A stretch of 36,283 bases of DNA from an uncultured Oscillospiraceae bacterium (GCA_944385885.1 CALWYY010000015.1:1-36283), one strand, 5' to 3'; counted from the stretch's first letter, positions 7,042 to 15,844 are shown. Notes: generated by a model from the letters alone, not told the origin. Made by a program: numbers and translations.

Positions 7042-9219
7042 CTGGCCATCAAAAGCGATAACAACAACGAAAGACGGAAAAACCGGCCTGGGATGCCCTC
7101 CGGCCGGTCCCGGGACATTCCCGAGCCGGTCCGGGAGAACCCGCTGGAGGAAGAACTGTCCTTTGACCTGAACGATATCCTGATGGAGGATCTGTACGAG
7201 CTGTCGGAGGGGTTCCCGCCGGAACCGGTTCTGGAAGAGCCTCCGGCCGATCCGGGGGAGAGGGTACGGAAAGCCCGGCCGGAGCCGGAGGAGGAGCCCC
7301 GGCGGGGCCGGAAGGCCCGGCCGGAGCCGGAGGAGGAAGCGCCCCGGCGCAGCCGGAAGGCCCGGCCGGAGCCGGAGGAGGAGACGCCCCGGCGCAGCCG
7401 GAAGGCCCCGGGCGGGGGGAAACGCCGGCCGGCGGCCCCGGACGAGGAGGGGACCGGAAAAAGCGGGCGGAAGGCCCGGCTGCGGGTGGCCCTGATTGCC
7501 GGACTGAGCGTGGCGGCGGTGCTGGTGGTGGGGCTGCTGGCGCTGTCCCTGGCGGTGCGGGGCGTGGACACCATTTACAACGGCATTGCCGTCAACGGGG
7601 TGGAGCTGGGCGGCATGACCCAGGAGGAGGCCAACCAGGCGCTGCTGGAAGAGGGGCATCAGGTGTACGACAACCTGGTGGTGACCGTAAGCCTGCCCCT
7701 GAACAACCTGATGACCATTACCGCCCAGGAGGCGGGGGTACAGATCTCTGCGGCCCAGGCGGCCCAGGCGGCCTGGAACTACGGCCGGGACGGGGGGCTT
7801 TTGAAGAACCTGTTCCGGTACATCGGCTGCCGGTTTTTGGATAACAATACGTTTGCCTACGAGCCATGGCTGGACGTTACCATGGACGAGGCGGCGATCC
7901 GGGCGCTGGTGGCGGAGAAATCCAAGGCCATCGACGAGGCCCTGCTCACCAGCGGCACGGACATCCGGGAAGAGGAGATCCGGGTGGTCAAGGGCGCCAA
8001 GGCCCTGCCCATCGACGAGGAAGAGGTATTCCAGCTGATCCGCCAGGCGTTCCTGGCGGGGGACGCGGCGGCCCAGATCTACGAGGCGCCGGTGGAGGTG
8101 GACGAGAGCTTCGACTTCCAGGCGCTGTACGACCAGGTGTACGCGGAGGTCAAGGACGCGGAGCTGGACGAGGAGACGGGAGAGGTGATCCCCTCGGTGA
8201 CGGGGGTGACCTTCGACATCGCCGCCGCGGAGAAGAAGTGGGCGGAGGCGGAGTACGGGGAGGAAGTGATCATCCCCCTGATCCTAGACGAGCCGGAGGT
8301 CTCCACGGAGGATCTGAGCGGGCTGCTGTTCCGGGACGTGCTGAGCATGGACTACACCATGGCGTACCTGAAGGGCGAGGAGGTCAAGGACGAGGTACGC
8401 ACCTCGCTGGCAGGGAGCACCGCCAACCGGATCTCCAACGTGGAGCTGGCCTGTGCCTCCATCAACGGCATTATCCTGCAGCCGGGGGACGAGTTCTCCT
8501 TCAACGACGCCCTGGGCGAGCGCACGGCGGAGAACGGGTATCTGCCCGCCACGGCCTACGCCAACGGGGAGGTGCGCCAGGAGTACGGCGGGGGCATCTG
8601 CCAGGTGTCCTCCACCCTGTACAACGCGGCTCTGTATGCCAACCTGGAGATCACCCAGCGGGAGTGCCATCAGTTCCAGGTGGGGTACCTCCCCTGGGGC
8701 CTGGACGCCACGGTGAGCTGGGGCTGGCCGGATTTCAAGTTTAAAAACGATAAGGAGTATCCCATCAAAATCGTGGCCTGGGTGGATAAGGAGACCAACG
8801 AGTGCGTCGTCCAGATCCTGGGGACCAACACGGACCACACCTTTGTGGTGATGCATTTTGCCAACTGGGAGTACTTTGACGAGGAGGGGCTGTACTTTGA
8901 CGCCTCCGGCAACCCCCTGTCCATTGGCATGAAGGCGGTGACCTGGCGGTATATCTACAACGAGGGGGACGATTTTATGGACAGCAGCGTCCAGCCCCTG
9001 AGCAGCGAGGTGGAGGTGTACAGCACCTACAACTACCACCAGGAGGATATTGAAGCCCGGAACGTACCCACCCCGGCTCCGGAGACGCCGGTGCCGGAGA
9101 CGCCGGTGCCCAGTACCCCGGTGCCCAGCACTCCGGTGCCCAGCACTCCGGTGCCCAGCACTCCGGTACCGGATACCCCGGTACCGGATACCCCGGTGCC
9201 GGATACCCCGGCGACTTAA
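7042..9219 (+). CDS. VanW-family cell-wall protein with YoaR-type domains and two repeat tracts
   Basis: The product is 708 residues from ATG 7093. A CTG at 7042 preceded by AGAAAGG (5-nt spacing) would add 17 residues (AIKSDNNNERRKNRPG) and has the better ribosome site, so I list that start as likely. The order is a charged cytoplasmic tail with KARPEPEEE(x)PRRSR repeats, one membrane helix (LIAGLSVAAVLVVGLLALSL), a YoaR/PG_binding_4-type domain starting NGVELGGMTQEEANQALL, then the VanW domain. The VanW domain carries LQPGDEFSFND and GGGICQVSSTLYNAAL with its conserved Cys. It ends in nine PxTPV repeats. VanW-like proteins are extracytoplasmic and linked to peptidoglycan, but no enzymatic activity is firmly known. 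metG follows after 39 bases. Confidence 0.9.
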   Translation: MAIKSDNNNERRKNRPGMPSGRSRDIPEPVRENPLEEELSFDLNDILMEDLYELSEGFPPEPVLEEPPADPGERVRKARPEPEEEPRRGRKARPEPEEEAPRRSRKARPEPEEETPRRSRKAPGGGKRRPAAPDEEGTGKSGRKARLRVALIAGLSVAAVLVVGLLALSLAVRGVDTIYNGIAVNGVELGGMTQEEANQALLEEGHQVYDNLVVTVSLPLNNLMTITAQEAGVQISAAQAAQAAWNYGRDGGLLKNLFRYIGCRFLDNNTFAYEPWLDVTMDEAAIRALVAEKSKAIDEALLTSGTDIREEEIRVVKGAKALPIDEEEVFQLIRQAFLAGDAAAQIYEAPVEVDESFDFQALYDQVYAEVKDAELDEETGEVIPSVTGVTFDIAAAEKKWAEAEYGEEVIIPLILDEPEVSTEDLSGLLFRDVLSMDYTMAYLKGEEVKDEVRTSLAGSTANRISNVELACASINGIILQPGDEFSFNDALGERTAENGYLPATAYANGEVRQEYGGGICQVSSTLYNAALYANLEITQRECHQFQVGYLPWGLDATVSWGWPDFKFKNDKEYPIKIVAWVDKETNECVVQILGTNTDHTFVVMHFANWEYFDEEGLYFDASGNPLSIGMKAVTWRYIYNEGDDFMDSSVQPLSSEVEVYSTYNYHQEDIEARNVPTPAPETPVPETPVPSTPVPSTPVPSTPVPSTPVPDTPVPDTPVPDTPAT
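7270..7407 (+). repeat. Tandem 42/45-bp coding repeat in the VanW protein N-terminus
   Basis: Three near-identical units at 7270-7311 (42 bp), 7312-7356 and 7357-7401 (45 bp each) encode KARPEPEEE-(x)PRR(G/S)R, followed by a partial fourth. Charge alternates between acidic and basic blocks in a predicted disordered cytoplasmic tail. Such repeats can change copy number by slippage. Confidence 0.85.
9079..9213 (+). repeat. Nine tandem 15-bp units encoding PxTPV
   Basis: Nine 15-bp units encode PETPV twice, PSTPV four times, PDTPV twice and a last PDTPA before the stop. This is a proline/threonine-rich extracellular tail, likely wall-spanning. It is a coding microsatellite-like repeat, not a CRISPR array. 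Confidence 0.9.
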
Positions 9220-9258
9220 CCCCGGCGGACGCCGGAATACGAGAAGGAGAAGGCCGCT

Positions 9259-11208
9259 ATGGAAAAACCCACGTTTTATATCACCACGCCCATTTACTAT
9301 CCCTCGGATAAGCTGCACATCGGCCACGCGTACAGCACGGTGGCCACGGACGCCATCGCCCGGTACAAACGGCTGTGCGGGTACGACGTGATGTTCCTCA
9401 CCGGTACGGACGAACACGGCCAGAAGATCGAGACCAAAGCCGCGGCGGCGGGGAAAACGCCCCAGCAGTTTGTGGACGAGATCGTGGAGGGGCCCGGGGG
9501 CATCCGGGACCTGTGGAAGCTCATGAACATCTCCAACGACCGGTTCATCCGCACCACCGACGACTACCACGTCAAGAGCATCCAGCGGATCTTCCGGAAG
9601 ATGTACGATAAAGGGGATATATACAAGGGCAAATACAGCGGCATGTACTGCACCCCCTGCGAGAGCTTCTGGACGGAGAGCCAGCTGGTGGACGGCCGGT
9701 GCCCGGACTGCGGGGGCGAGGTGAAGTACGCGGAGGAGGAGGCGTATTTCTTCCGCCTGTCCCGCTACGCGGACCGGGTGCGGGAGCTGCTTCTGTCGGG
9801 GACGTTCCTGGAGCCCGCCAGCCGGGTCAACGAGATGGTACGCAACTTCCTGGACTGCGAGGGCGGCCTGCAGGATCTGTGCGTGAGCCGGACCACGTTC
9901 CAGTGGGGGGTGCCGGTGGACTTTGACCCGGGCCATGTGGTATACGTGTGGGTGGACGCCCTGTCCAACTACATCACCGCCCTGGGGTACGAAAACGACC
10001 GGTACCAGGATTACCAGCGGTACTGGCCGGCGGATGTGCACATCGTGGGCAAGGAGATCGTGCGCTTCCACTCCATTATCTGGCCGGCCATGCTCATGAG
10101 CTTGGGGGAACCGCTGCCCAAAAAGGTGTACGGCCACGGCTGGCTGGTGATGGACGGGGGCAAGATGTCCAAATCCAAGGGGAACGTGGTGGACCCGTAC
10201 ATGCTGGCGGAGCGGTACGGGGTGGACGCCCTGCGGTTTTTCCTGCTGCGGACCTTCCCCTTCGGGGCGGACGGGAACTTCTCCAACGAGCTTTTGATCT
10301 CCTGCATCAACACGGACCTGGCCAACGATCTGGGCAACCTGCTGTCCCGGACCACGGCCATGGTACAGAAATACTTCGGCGGCACGCTGCCGGCGGAGCA
10401 GGCGGAGGGGCCGGAGGACGGAGAGCTGCTGGCCCTGGCGGCCGGGCTCCGTGACCGGTATCAGGAGCAGATGGACCGGTTCCAGCTCCAGAACGGGCTG
10501 GCGGAGGTGTTCCGGGTGGTGTCCCGGGCCAACAAATACATCGACGAGACCATGCCGTGGATCCTGGCCAAGACGGAGGCGCAGCGGCCCCGCCTGGCCC
10601 GGGTGCTGTATAACCTTCTGGAGAGCCTGCGGCTGTGCGGCACGCTCCTGCGGCCGTTCATGCCGGAGAGCATGGACCGGCTCTTTGCCCAGATCGGCGC
10701 CGGGCCGGAGGAGACCGGCTGGGATGCCGCGGGGCGCTGGTTTGTCCTGCCGGCCCAGGTCCGGGTGGAGAAGGGGGAGAACCTCTTCCCCCGCATCGAC
10801 GTGCAGAAGGAGCTAGAGGCGCTGGCAAAGCTCCACGCCCCCCAAAAGGACCCGGTGGACCCGGTGCTGCCGGAGGTGCCGTTTGACGATTTCTGCCGCT
10901 GCGACATCCGGGCCTGCAAGGTCCTGGAGTGCGAGAATGTGAAAAAATCGGAGAAGCTTTTGCGCTTCCGGCTGGACGACGGTACCGGCACGCCCCGGCA
11001 GATCCTCTCGGGCATTGCCAAATGGTATAAGCCGGAGGAGCTGGTGGGCAAGACCGTGGCGGCCATTTTGAATCTGCCGCCCCGGAAGATGATGGGGCAG
11101 GAATCCAACGGGATGCTCCTGTCGGCGGAATACCGGGAGGGCGGACAGGAGAAGCTCCGCCTGATCCTGCTGGACGACGGCATTCCGGCGGGAGCCCGGT
11201 TCTGCTGA
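9259..11208 (+). CDS. metG: Methionyl-tRNA synthetase with C-terminal tRNA-binding domain
   Basis: This 649-residue class I aminoacyl-tRNA synthetase charges tRNA-Met in the cytosol. It shows the ATP-binding HIGH motif (His20-His23), one zinc-knuckle set (Cys131, Cys134, Cys148, Cys151) and KMSKS at residues 302-306. An anticodon-binding helical domain follows. An EMAPII/Arc1-like tRNA-binding domain lies at about 540-649, ending in NLPPRKMMGQESNGMLL and typical of dimeric bacterial MetG. ATG 9259 has a good AAGGAG site. No T-box leader fits in the 39-base gap to the VanW gene, so it is probably transcribed with upstream genes. A 12-bp hairpin follows the stop. Confidence 0.98.
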   Translation: MEKPTFYITTPIYYPSDKLHIGHAYSTVATDAIARYKRLCGYDVMFLTGTDEHGQKIETKAAAAGKTPQQFVDEIVEGPGGIRDLWKLMNISNDRFIRTTDDYHVKSIQRIFRKMYDKGDIYKGKYSGMYCTPCESFWTESQLVDGRCPDCGGEVKYAEEEAYFFRLSRYADRVRELLLSGTFLEPASRVNEMVRNFLDCEGGLQDLCVSRTTFQWGVPVDFDPGHVVYVWVDALSNYITALGYENDRYQDYQRYWPADVHIVGKEIVRFHSIIWPAMLMSLGEPLPKKVYGHGWLVMDGGKMSKSKGNVVDPYMLAERYGVDALRFFLLRTFPFGADGNFSNELLISCINTDLANDLGNLLSRTTAMVQKYFGGTLPAEQAEGPEDGELLALAAGLRDRYQEQMDRFQLQNGLAEVFRVVSRANKYIDETMPWILAKTEAQRPRLARVLYNLLESLRLCGTLLRPFMPESMDRLFAQIGAGPEETGWDAAGRWFVLPAQVRVEKGENLFPRIDVQKELEALAKLHAPQKDPVDPVLPEVPFDDFCRCDIRACKVLECENVKKSEKLLRFRLDDGTGTPRQILSGIAKWYKPEELVGKTVAAILNLPPRKMMGQESNGMLLSAEYREGGQEKLRLILLDDGIPAGARFC

Positions 11209-11218
11209 GGAAAATACC

Positions 11219-11246
11219 GGACGCCGCCTCTGGGGAGGCGGCGTCC
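11219..11246 (+). terminator. Perfect 12-bp hairpin after metG, no clear U tract
   Basis: Arms 11219-11230 and 11235-11246 are exact inverse repeats around loop TGGG. Only GTTTC follows, about 6 bases later. It may be a weak terminator or a transcript stabiliser before the glycosyltransferase gene. Confidence 0.5.
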
Positions 11247-11275
11247 GGCGGCGTTTCAGGGAAAGGCGGTACGAA

Positions 11276-12643
11276 TTGGATCAGACAAAGCAGGCTGGAG
11301 GGGCCCCGGCGCTGGAGGGCGGGGAGAAGGGGCTGAACGTGTGCCTTCTGAACGACTCCTTCCCGCCGGTGATCGACGGCGTGGCCAACGCCGTGGTAAA
11401 CTATGCCCGGGTGATCTGGGGCCGGTACGGCCGGTGCACGGTGGTCACGCCGGAGTATCCGGGGGTAAAGGACGAGTATCCGTTTCCGGTGGTACGCTAT
11501 CCCAGCATCGACACCACCCGGCTGGCGGGATATCGCACGGGCAATCCCTTTGACCCGGCCACGGTGGCCCGGCTGGGAGGGATGGGGTTTGATATACTCC
11601 ACTGCCACTGCCCGGTGACCTCGGCCATGCTGGCCCGGTCCCTGCGGGACGTGGTCAACGCGCCGGTGGTGTTCACCTATCACACCAAATTCGATATAGA
11701 CATCGCCCGGGCGATAAAGGGCCGGGCCCTCCAGAGCGCGGCGGTGAAACTACTGGTAAACAACATAACGGCCTGCGACGAGGTGTGGGTCGTGAGCCGG
11801 GGGGCGGGGGAAAACCTGCGGTCCCTGGGCTTCGACGGGGAGTACATCGTCATGCCCAACGGGGTAGACCTGCCCAAGGGGCGGGCGGAGGAGGCCGCCA
11901 GAGGGCTGGATCGGACTCTGGACCTGCCACGGGATGTGCCGGTATACCTGTTTGTGGGGCGGATCATGTGGTATAAAGGGCTGCGGCTGATCCTGGACGC
12001 TCTGGCGCGGCTGAAAGGCGCGGGCCGGGACTTCCGTATGGTGTTTGTAGGGGACGGCCAGGATCGGGAGGCGGCGGAGGACTACGCCCGGGAACTGGGG
12101 TTGGAGAACGAGTGCGTTTTCGTAGGGGCCCTGCGGGATCGGGAGGCCATCCGTGCCTGGTACACCCGAGGGGACCTGCTGCTGTTCCCCTCCACCTTTG
12201 ACACCAACGGGCTGGTGGTCCGGGAGGCGGCAGCCTGTGGTTTAGGGAGCCTCCTGATCCGGGGCAGCTGTGCCGCGGAGGGGATCCAGGATGGAGAGAC
12301 GGGGATTCTGGTGGAGGAGACGGCGGAGAGCCTGGCGGGGGCGCTGATGGGGCCGGAGGCCGGCCGGGACCGGCTCCGGCAGCTGGGGGAGAACGCCATG
12401 GACCGGATCTACCTGTCCTGGGACGACAGCGTGGCGGCGGCCTGCCGCCGGTACCGGCAGGTCCGGGACCGGTGGGACCGGGGAGAGCTGCACCGGCGGA
12501 AGGTGCCCCTGGACGGGCTGTACGACGTGTCCGGCGAGGTGGCGGAGGCCCTGGAGACGGCCCGGGCCCAGCGGCAGGAGACCCTGGCCCAGCTCCGCCG
12601 GGAGCTGGAACGGGTCCGGGACCGGCTGGACCGGTACCTGTGA
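11276..12643 (+). CDS. GT4-family glycosyltransferase, diacylglycerol glucosyltransferase-like
   Basis: This 455-residue protein is a GT-B fold retaining glycosyltransferase of family 4. The N-terminal acceptor domain opens with LNDSFPPVIDGVANAV and contains the segment HCHCPVTSAMLA. The C-terminal donor domain has FVGRIMWYKGLRLILDAL, FVGDGQDRE, and the nucleotide-sugar EX7E motif region (PSTFDTNGLVVREAAACG). It resembles 1,2-diacylglycerol 3-glucosyltransferases, which make membrane glycolipid or lipoteichoic acid anchors, but the acceptor is not proven. The start is TTG 11276 with AAAGGCGG seven bases upstream. A later start near 11333-11339 (LNVCLLNDSF) is possible, since the first 20 residues are low complexity. 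A DUF5655-like gene follows after 14 bases. Confidence 0.9.
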   Translation: MDQTKQAGGAPALEGGEKGLNVCLLNDSFPPVIDGVANAVVNYARVIWGRYGRCTVVTPEYPGVKDEYPFPVVRYPSIDTTRLAGYRTGNPFDPATVARLGGMGFDILHCHCPVTSAMLARSLRDVVNAPVVFTYHTKFDIDIARAIKGRALQSAAVKLLVNNITACDEVWVVSRGAGENLRSLGFDGEYIVMPNGVDLPKGRAEEAARGLDRTLDLPRDVPVYLFVGRIMWYKGLRLILDALARLKGAGRDFRMVFVGDGQDREAAEDYARELGLENECVFVGALRDREAIRAWYTRGDLLLFPSTFDTNGLVVREAAACGLGSLLIRGSCAAEGIQDGETGILVEETAESLAGALMGPEAGRDRLRQLGENAMDRIYLSWDDSVAAACRRYRQVRDRWDRGELHRRKVPLDGLYDVSGEVAEALETARAQRQETLAQLRRELERVRDRLDRYL

Positions 12644-12657
12644 CGGGGGACGGAACT

Positions 12658-13044
12658 ATGGAAGAGCTTACCGGGGACGAGCTGCTGTTTTTTAACGGGC
12701 GGGAGGGGGCGCTGCCCCTGTACGCCGCCCTGCGGCGGCGGATCCTGTGGGCCTGCGGTCCCGTGGAGATCCAGGTAAAAAAGACCCAGATTTCCTTTGT
12801 CAGCCGCCGGCTGTTCGCCGCGGCGTCTTTCCTGCCGGTGCGCCGGGCCGGGGCCCGGCCAGACCCGTATATCACGGTGACCTTCGGGCTGGGCCGCCGG
12901 CTGGACTCCCCCCGGATCCACGGGGCGGTGGAGCCCTACCCCGGGCGCTGGACCCACCATGTGCTCCTGGGGAAGACCGGGCAGATCGACGGGGAACTCA
13001 CCGGCTGGCTTCAGGAGGCCGCCGGGTTTGCCCGGGAAAAGTAA
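12658..13044 (+). CDS. Small protein resembling DUF5655
   Basis: This 128-residue protein starts at ATG 12658, 14 bases after the glycosyltransferase stop, with GGGACGGA upstream. It is likely cotranscribed with that gene. Its pattern resembles DUF5655. It has a helical start (LPLYAALRRRILWACGPVEI), a KKTQISFVSRRLFAAASFLP strand region, then ITVTFGLGRRLDS and the closing segment THHVLLGKTGQIDGELTGWL. DUF5655 proteins are small and of unknown biochemical role. The match is from memory of the pattern and moderate. No signal or membrane segment is present, so it is cytosolic. Longer in-frame starts inside the upstream gene are unlikely. Confidence 0.7.
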   Translation: MEELTGDELLFFNGREGALPLYAALRRRILWACGPVEIQVKKTQISFVSRRLFAAASFLPVRRAGARPDPYITVTFGLGRRLDSPRIHGAVEPYPGRWTHHVLLGKTGQIDGELTGWLQEAAGFAREK

Positions 13045-13058
13045 AGAGACCGAGAGGG

Positions 13059-13090
13059 ACGGGACGGCTCCAGAGGGGCCGTCCCGTTTG
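13059..13090 (+). terminator. Rho-independent terminator after the DUF5655-like gene
   Basis: Arms 13059-13068 (ACGGGACGGC) and 13078-13087 (GCCGTCCCGT) pair perfectly and run into a short T stretch (13087-13089). Confidence 0.65.
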
Positions 13091-13189
13091 CTGCGAGAGA
13101 AAGGCCGCCGGCCGCGCCGGGAGCGCCCAAAACGGCAGCCGGAGCGTAGAAAGAGCCTTCCGCGGCGCCCGGATTTTTTGGAATTGCTG

Positions 13190-13218
13190 TGGAAAAAGAT
13201 ACCATAGTGTGGTATAAT
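13190..13218 (+). promoter_or_regulatory. Promoter with extended -10 box
   Basis: TATAAT at 13213-13218 is preceded by TGG, making an extended -10. A weak -35 TGGAAA lies at 13190-13195 with a 17-bp spacer. It is about 45 bases before the start at 13263. Confidence 0.65.
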
Positions 13219-13262
13219 CAAAAAGAGAAAGCCTGATTTCAGGCGGAGAGGGAGGAAAGACC

Positions 13263-14216
13263 ATGAACCGGCGTGTTGTGGAAAATTATGAAGCGATTGC
13301 CCAAAGCCTGGGGTTCCGGCTGGACAAAGAGAGCGGCGTAATGTATGGGACGAAAGGCACATATTCCATGCTCCTCTATGCGCCCCAGGGGGGATCTGCC
13401 CCGTATGTCTTTTGCCTGACGGCCTCGGTCCGGCGCGGGGACGGCCCTCTGACCCGGGAGGAACAGCGGCAGCTCCAGAAGGAGAATAAGTTTGTGACGA
13501 AGGTGGAGCAGAAGGGCAACCGGATCACCCTCCGGTTCCGGAAGATAAACAACCAGGACCGTCTGCGGGAGGCCATCCGGTCTTCCATGGACTTCCTGGC
13601 GGAGTTTCTCCGGCAGGCGGGGTTCCAGAACTGCTGCCAGACCTGCGGCCAGACCGGGGCGACCGGCGAGTGCATCGCTTCCGGCGCCCCCATGCTCCTG
13701 TGCTCGTCCTGCTATGGGGCGATGCAGCGGGAGGCGGCCGTAAAAGGCTCCAAGCTGCAGACGGAATCCGTCCTGACGGGCCTGGTGGGGGCGCTGCTGG
13801 GCAGCCTGGTGGGCGTCGCCAGCATCCTGCTTTTGAGCCAGCTGGGGTATGTGTCCGCCCTGTCCGGCGTGCTGATGGCCGTGTGTACCCTGAAAGGGTA
13901 CGAGTGGATGGGCCGCAGAATCAGCAAAAAGGGCGTGGTTCTGTGCGTGCTGGTGATGCTGGTGATGACCTTTGTGGGAGACTGGCTGGATTGGGCCGTG
14001 CTCCTGGCTCAGGAGCTGGAGGTCCGTTTGGCTATCGCGTTTCGGGCTATGCCCGGACTCCTCCAGGAGGAGATCATCCCTATGTCGAACTATTTGGGAA
14101 ACCTGGGCATCTTGTACCTGTTCGTCCTGCTGGGGATGGTCCCCACGGTGCACAATATCCTGAGGAACCAGGCCCAGCGGGGACAGGTCCGCTGGCTGGG
14201 CGGACCGGTGGAGTGA
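13263..14216 (+). CDS. Multi-pass membrane protein with N-terminal cytosolic domain and Cys cluster, function unknown
   Basis: I do not recognise a named family for this 317-residue protein. An N-terminal soluble domain (1-115) is followed by a Cys cluster (Cys124, Cys125, Cys128, Cys137, Cys147, Cys150) that could bind zinc as two CxxC-type pairs. About four membrane helices follow: roughly 168-192, 195-213, 223-245 and 280-300. The gene has its own extended -10 promoter, a GGGAGGAAAG ribosome site just before ATG 13263, and a strong shared terminator downstream. It appears to be a single-gene unit. A membrane sensor or a stress-linked membrane protein is possible, but nothing in the sequence settles it. 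Confidence 0.75.
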   Translation: MNRRVVENYEAIAQSLGFRLDKESGVMYGTKGTYSMLLYAPQGGSAPYVFCLTASVRRGDGPLTREEQRQLQKENKFVTKVEQKGNRITLRFRKINNQDRLREAIRSSMDFLAEFLRQAGFQNCCQTCGQTGATGECIASGAPMLLCSSCYGAMQREAAVKGSKLQTESVLTGLVGALLGSLVGVASILLLSQLGYVSALSGVLMAVCTLKGYEWMGRRISKKGVVLCVLVMLVMTFVGDWLDWAVLLAQELEVRLAIAFRAMPGLLQEEIIPMSNYLGNLGILYLFVLLGMVPTVHNILRNQAQRGQVRWLGGPVE

Positions 14217-14293
14217 CGCGGGAGCCCCCGCCGGGCGGCGGAGGCCCTCCCCGGCCCCGCGGCGGCGGGAGAGCCGCGAAAACGTATGAAAAC

Positions 14294-14332
14294 GAGCCTG
14301 GAAGGCCTATGGGGCCTTCCAGGCTCATCTTT
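14294..14332. terminator. Bidirectional terminator between converging genes
   Basis: Arms 14294-14307 and 14313-14326 form a perfect 14-bp stem with a 5-nt loop. T-rich sequence follows on plus (ATCTTTTCC), and T residues also follow on minus (complement of 14287-14292). It serves both the membrane protein gene and nicotinate phosphoribosyltransferase. Confidence 0.85.
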
Positions 14333-14357
14333 TCCTCCCGCCGGGGTACAGCGGGCT

Positions 14358-15812
14358 TCAGTCCCGGCCGCCGTTTTTCAGCAGGTCGTACCGGATGTCC
14401 CACAGCTTCTGGGACAGGTCCACGTAGTACGTGTGGGGGTTGTCGAAACGCCGGACCTCCTCCCAGAGCGTGTCCAGCTCCCGGGCGCAGTAGGCTCGGA
14501 TCTCCTCCAGGGAGGGCAGGCTGTATACCAGCTCCCCGCCCTGGAACACCGGCACCAACAGCTCCCGGGCGGCGTAGCCGGTGAGGGTCTTGCGCTTCCA
14601 GGTGGCCTCCGGGTCGAAGATCTCCAGGGGCTGGGTGTCGTCCACGGCCTCATCCCGAAGGCACAGGTAATCCGCCAGGGCCTTGCCCGTCTCCCGGCGG
14701 TAGAACCGGTAGAGCTTTTTAAAATGAGGAATGGTGATCTTGGAGACGTTCTCGCTGATCTTGATCTTAGGGGCGACCGACCCGTCCGGCCGCTCCACCC
14801 CCACCAGCTTGTACACCCCGCCGAAAACCGGTTCGCTCCGGGCGGTGATCAGCCGCTCGCCCACGCCGAAGGCGTCGATCCGCGCGCCTTGGAGCAGCAG
14901 GTCCTGGATGATGTACTCGTCCAGGGAATTGGAGCAGGTGATGGTACACTCCGTCCACCCGGCGGCGTCCAGCATCTCCCGGGCTTTGCAGGTGAGATAG
15001 GCCATGTCCCCGGAGTCCAGCCGGATGCCGCAGCGGCGGATGCCCAGGGGCCGGAGCACCTGGTTAAAGGCGCGGATGGCGTTGGGGATACCGGATTGAA
15101 GGGTGTTGTAGGTGTCCACCAGCAGCACCGCGTTGTCCGGGTACATCCGGCAGTAGGCCAGAAAGGCCTCGTACTCGGAGTCGAACATCTGCACCCAGGA
15201 ATGGGCCATGGTGCCCAGGGCCTTCACCCCGTAGCACTGGTCGGAAAGGGTGCAGGCCGTGCCGGAGCAGCCGCCGATGTAGGCGGCCCGGGCGCCCAGG
15301 ATAGCCCCGTCCGGGCCCTGGGCCCGGCGGGAGCCGAACTCCATTACCGGCCGGCCACGGGCCGCCCGGACGATCCGGCTGGCCTTGGTGGCGATGAGGG
15401 ACTGATGGTTCACCGCCAAAAGCAGGTAGGTCTCTATCAGCTGGGCCTGGATGGCCGGGGCGCGCACGGTGATCAGCGGCTCCCGGGGGAAGACCGGCGT
15501 GCCTTCCGGCACCGCCCAGATGTCCCCGCTGAAGCGGAAATGCCGAAGATACTCCAAAAACCCCTCGTCAAACAGGCCCCGGCCCCGAAGATAGGCGATG
15601 TCCTCCGGCTCAAACCGCAGGTTGCGGATATACTCCACCACCTGTTCCAGCCCGGCGGCGATGGCAAACCCGCCCCCGTCCGGCACCTGACGGAAAAAAA
15701 GGTCAAAGTAGGCGATCCGGTCCCGGTATCCCTGGCGGAAAAAGCCGTTGCCCATAGTCAGCTCATAGAAATCGCAGAGCATGGACAAATTCTGGCTGTT
15801 GCGCACATTCAT
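14358..15812 (-). CDS. pncB: Nicotinate phosphoribosyltransferase
   Basis: This enzyme makes nicotinate mononucleotide from nicotinate and PRPP with ATP use, in the Preiss-Handler NAD salvage pathway, and is cytosolic. The start at 15812 gives 484 residues opening MNVRNSQNLSMLCDFYELTM, the typical family N-terminus. A longer TTG start at 15845 lies inside the -10 box and is rejected. Family landmarks are the DFYELTMGNGFF opening, PVMEFGSRRAQG with the substrate-binding Ser/Arg, VLLVDTYNT, GIRLDSGDMAYL and the SNSLDEY/FGVGERL region. The size fits the long bacterial class. A promoter TTGCAT-16-TATAAT drives it divergently from the dehydrogenase gene. No nicotinamidase gene is evident in the window. 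Confidence 0.96.
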   Translation of the reverse strand: MNVRNSQNLSMLCDFYELTMGNGFFRQGYRDRIAYFDLFFRQVPDGGGFAIAAGLEQVVEYIRNLRFEPEDIAYLRGRGLFDEGFLEYLRHFRFSGDIWAVPEGTPVFPREPLITVRAPAIQAQLIETYLLLAVNHQSLIATKASRIVRAARGRPVMEFGSRRAQGPDGAILGARAAYIGGCSGTACTLSDQCYGVKALGTMAHSWVQMFDSEYEAFLAYCRMYPDNAVLLVDTYNTLQSGIPNAIRAFNQVLRPLGIRRCGIRLDSGDMAYLTCKAREMLDAAGWTECTITCSNSLDEYIIQDLLLQGARIDAFGVGERLITARSEPVFGGVYKLVGVERPDGSVAPKIKISENVSKITIPHFKKLYRFYRRETGKALADYLCLRDEAVDDTQPLEIFDPEATWKRKTLTGYAARELLVPVFQGGELVYSLPSLEEIRAYCARELDTLWEEVRRFDNPHTYYVDLSQKLWDIRYDLLKNGGRD

Positions 15813-15844
15813 GGCGGTATACCCCCTGTGGTGATGCTTTACCA

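Noticed and set aside
5649-7574. 641-codon open frame on minus opposite hemW and the VanW gene
   Set aside because: Its repeat content mirrors the VanW tail and it has no family resemblance. It is a composition artefact.
9079-9213. Short regular repeats as CRISPR or minisatellite array
   Set aside because: The 15-bp units are in frame, with no spacers, and encode PxTPV. They are a coding repeat.
9220-9258. T-box riboswitch ahead of metG
   Set aside because: The gap is only 39 bases with a simple ribosome site; no room for a leader.
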